Shown here: positions 61,776 through 64,000 of the stretch, piece by piece
Layout of the letters: each line of letters starts with the position of its first letter
Numbering within the stretch: position 1 is the first letter of the stretch
Source: Streptomyces barringtoniae
GTDB lineage: Bacteria; Actinomycetota; Actinomycetes; Streptomycetales; Streptomycetaceae
Reading direction: 5' to 3'
Assembly (NCBI RefSeq): GCF_020819595.1
Contig: NZ_JAJHNP010000014.1
Span: 62,001 to 126,000, forward strand
Length of the DNA stretch: 64,000 nucleotides
The notes under the pieces: model-generated
What the model saw: only the letters and a program-made list of their open reading frames with translations
Database searches by the model: none
Told to the model about the DNA's origin: nothing
Position numbers and translations under genes: made by a program

Positions 61776-63977
61776 TCAGTTGAGTGTGAGGGCGGTGTCG
61801 TCGATGACGAATGAGGTCTGGAGGGAGGTGTCTTCGGTGCCGGTGAAGGTGATGGTGACGGTCTGGCCGGCTAGGGAGGAGACGTCGAAGGTCTTCTGGG
61901 TGTAGCCGGCGGCGGCGTTGAGGTTGGAGTAGGTGGCCAGTGTGGTGGCGCCGGCCTTGACGGTGAGCTTGTCGTACGCGGTCGAGGTCGTCGTTTCGGC
62001 GGTGTCGATGTGCAGGTACAGGCTGAGGGTGGCCTTGCAGCCGGACGGGATCGTCACGGGCTGCGAGAGGGTGTCGGTGTGGGAGCTGCCGTAGCCATCA
62101 AGCCATGCGTCCCATGTACCGCCGTGCGGGGGCTCGCCCTGTGAGCCGTACTGCCCGATGACGCCCGAGCTGGCGGACCATACCGTGTTGCCGGACTCGA
62201 AGCCCGGGTTGCTGAGCTTTTGGCCGGTGCTGGTGCAGGTTCCGCCGCCTGCCGGGTTGATTGTCCAGGTGAATGTGGTGGAGCCGGTGGCGCCTGTGTC
62301 GTCGGTGGCGGTGGCGGTGACGTGGTAGGTGCCGGCGGTGGTGGGTGTGCCGGAGATCAGGCCGGTGGTGGAGGCGATGGTCAGGCCGGGTGGCAGGCCG
62401 GCCGCGCTGTAGGTGAGCTTGGCGGACGAGGAGGAGTCGGCCGCTGCGATCTGCAGGTTCACCGCGGTGCCGGCGGTGCCGTTCTGGTCGCCGGGGTTGG
62501 TGACGGTGACGGTGTTGCCGCCTGGCTGGCCGCTGCCGATCGGCAGGCCGCCGGTCGGTGCGTACATCGCCACGTCGAAGGTGCTGTCGCTGGGGGAGTG
62601 GGCGATGGGGATCACGGTGACGGCGTTGCCGCCGGACAGGACGGACGTGGATATGTAGTCGCCGAACATCCGGCCCTGTGTCGTGTTGGGTAGCCAGGCC
62701 AGTGTCATGGGGCCGGCGAGCTGCGTGGGTGCCGCCCACGTGGCGCCGCCGTCGGTGGACGAGACGTAGCCTGCGTCGAGCTGGCAGGTGGTGTCCGTGC
62801 AGGATGCGTTCGGGTAGTAGTAGTACGTCAGCCCGATGCGGGCGGTGTTGCCTGCGCTGCTGGGATCCACGCCGATGCCGGGCACGAAATGGTCGGCGGA
62901 GCTGTTGGCGGCGTCGATCGGCACGCGGGCCGGCGAGCTCCACGAGGTGCCGTTCGTCGAGGTCGACATGATGATGTCGTTGTTGGTGCAGTTGGTGCGG
63001 AAGCGGCAGTCGGACCAGACCACGTAGACGCGGCCGGAGGCGTCGATCTCAGCGGACGGCAGGGGCCCCTCGCGCAGGCTGTCCAGCCGCGACATGTCGG
63101 CGGCGTCGTCCTCCAGACCGGCGACCGGGTGGTGCGAGACAGTGGCGATCTGCACGCTTGAGCCCCAACTGCTGCCGCCGTTGGTGGAGATGAACGCCCG
63201 TTCACTGTCCTCACTGCCGGAGGAGAACGGTACGACGACGGTGCCGTTGGGCTGCACGACCGGCTGGCCGCCGAGTCCGCTCGGGCTGTCGGCCGGGCTC
63301 GCTTGCGCGCCCCAGGTCGCGCCACCGTCGGTGGAGGTCTTCATGTGCTCGGCGTCGCCGGCGTTGGCGTCGTCGTATTCGGTGTAGCAGCGGCCGTAGT
63401 ACGGGCTGGACGGGTGGTTGTCGCAGACCGTCCAGTTCTTGTCATCGAAGGTGCCGGTGGAGACGGTGACCGGGGCGCCCCAGGTGTGGCCGCCGTCCGT
63501 GGAGCGGCTGACGTCGACATCGACGCTGTTGCCGGAGCGGATGCCCAGCCAGGAGACCATCCACACGCCGTCCTTGGCGTCGTATGCCACGGAGGCGTCA
63601 CTGGCGGCGGAGTACGAGCCGCCGGTGTTCGTGGTGGAGTTGGGCAGGAAGCCGTGCGTCCAGCTCTGTCCGTTGTCGGTGGAGGTCGCCCACCCGATGT
63701 TGGACGCCCCGCCGCCGGAGACCCTGCCGACCTGGAAGGCGGCGACGACGGTGCTGCCGAAGCTGTAGGTGTCCGGCTCGACTTCGGTGGCGTGCTGGGC
63801 CTGCGAGTCGGAGTACGGGTCACTGCTGACCTGCGCGAGAGAGGGAGCGGTGGCATGGGGGGCCACTAAGGCGGTCGCGGAGTCCGAGGGGCTGGCGAAG
63901 GCGGGCGCGGCGAACGCCATCGCCGCGGCCAGGACACCGATGAGCAGGGGGGTTCTTCCTCTTGCCGGTCTGGACAT
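61776..63977 (-). CDS. Secreted BNR-repeat (sialidase-fold) protein with Ig-like and C-terminal beta domains
   Basis: A 733-residue protein with signal peptide (LLIGVLAAAMAFAAPAFA). Residues about 60-460 hold repeated Asp-box motifs such as STDNGQSWTHG, STDGGHTWGAP, STDGGATWGAQ and STNGGSSWGSS, indicating a beta-propeller of sialidase type. A putative Ig domain follows (GLPPGLTIASTTGLISGTP), then a jelly-roll-like C-terminal domain (NPGFESGNTVW ... FVIDDTALTLN). Catalytic Arg triad of true sialidases is not evident. It probably binds or cleaves a glycan outside the cell. Start ATG 63977 lies near the window edge. Confidence 0.85.
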   Translation of the reverse strand: MSRPARGRTPLLIGVLAAAMAFAAPAFASPSDSATALVAPHATAPSLAQVSSDPYSDSQAQHATEVEPDTYSFGSTVVAAFQVGRVSGGGASNIGWATSTDNGQSWTHGFLPNSTTNTGGSYSAASDASVAYDAKDGVWMVSWLGIRSGNSVDVDVSRSTDGGHTWGAPVTVSTGTFDDKNWTVCDNHPSSPYYGRCYTEYDDANAGDAEHMKTSTDGGATWGAQASPADSPSGLGGQPVVQPNGTVVVPFSSGSEDSERAFISTNGGSSWGSSVQIATVSHHPVAGLEDDAADMSRLDSLREGPLPSAEIDASGRVYVVWSDCRFRTNCTNNDIIMSTSTNGTSWSSPARVPIDAANSSADHFVPGIGVDPSSAGNTARIGLTYYYYPNASCTDTTCQLDAGYVSSTDGGATWAAPTQLAGPMTLAWLPNTTQGRMFGDYISTSVLSGGNAVTVIPIAHSPSDSTFDVAMYAPTGGLPIGSGQPGGNTVTVTNPGDQNGTAGTAVNLQIAAADSSSSAKLTYSAAGLPPGLTIASTTGLISGTPTTAGTYHVTATATDDTGATGSTTFTWTINPAGGGTCTSTGQKLSNPGFESGNTVWSASSGVIGQYGSQGEPPHGGTWDAWLDGYGSSHTDTLSQPVTIPSGCKATLSLYLHIDTAETTTSTAYDKLTVKAGATTLATYSNLNAAAGYTQKTFDVSSLAGQTVTITFTGTEDTSLQTSFVIDDTALTLN

Positions 63978-64000
63978 GTCTCTCCTGGCGGTTGGTGTGG

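Overview
The window is high-GC actinobacterial DNA (G/C-rich third codon positions, frequent GTG starts, GGAGG-type ribosome sites, ATGA/GTGA stop-start overlaps). Gene families point to Streptomyces or a close relative. Species cannot be named from the sequence alone.

Positions 1-44,250 look like a hypoxia/dormancy island. It holds six universal stress proteins (USPs) plus one remnant, three CBS-domain proteins, an Acg-type nitroreductase, a CtpF-type P2 ATPase with two TrkA subunits, an Rv1733c-like membrane protein, an Rv2004c-like kinase fused to a P-loop ATPase, and a group 3b-like [NiFe] hydrogenase operon (31127-35824). Many of these have counterparts in the Mycobacterium DosR/DevR regulon. 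Seven 14-bp palindromes fit GGGMC-N4-GKCCC at 9 or 10 of 10 defined positions, six of them about 60-85 bp upstream of starts. I read them as candidate DevR/OsdR-type boxes; the regulator itself is not in the window.

Other modules in the island: a P1B-5 (TPC-motif) ATPase with a C-terminal hemerythrin-like domain (1-2036) and a decayed copy (29127-30333); a redox operon of ferredoxin, NuoF-like flavoprotein, ferric-reductase-like membrane protein, ApbE and a small anchored protein ending in TTTGAS (2170-5723), next to an OmpR-type two-component system (5859-7906); a secreted tandem ferritin-like protein; a cupredoxin; a GH65 phosphorylase; an alcohol dehydrogenase; and an operon for an acyl-CoA synthetase, E1-alpha, E1-beta, E2 and an acyl carrier protein (23278-29032). 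The synthetase has an amber codon at position 21.

Positions 44,280-50,000 are a scrapyard: a nicotinate phosphoribosyltransferase fragment fused to a frameshifted excisionase-like HTH, an intact MFS transporter, DUF1254 and FtsH fragments, a tRNA-Arg 3' half that looks like an attachment-site remnant, an anti-sigma-like ATPase and a hydrolase fragment. This suggests the edge of past integration events.

Positions 50,000-64,000 hold a multicopper oxidase with a candidate operator, a PadR-controlled divergent locus with a likely leaderless promoter, a decayed ABC exporter whose permease is split by an ISAs1-family element with 10-bp target repeats, a methyltransferase split by an IS200/IS605 element carrying intact TnpA and TnpB, a NUDIX hydrolase, a PhoU fragment, a VOC protein and a secreted BNR-repeat protein.

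Frameshifts and nonsense codons cluster in stand-alone genes, while the long operons are mostly intact, with the amber codon in the acyl-CoA synthetase gene as the exception. Real decay is likely, but several indels lie in C or G runs, so read error must be excluded.
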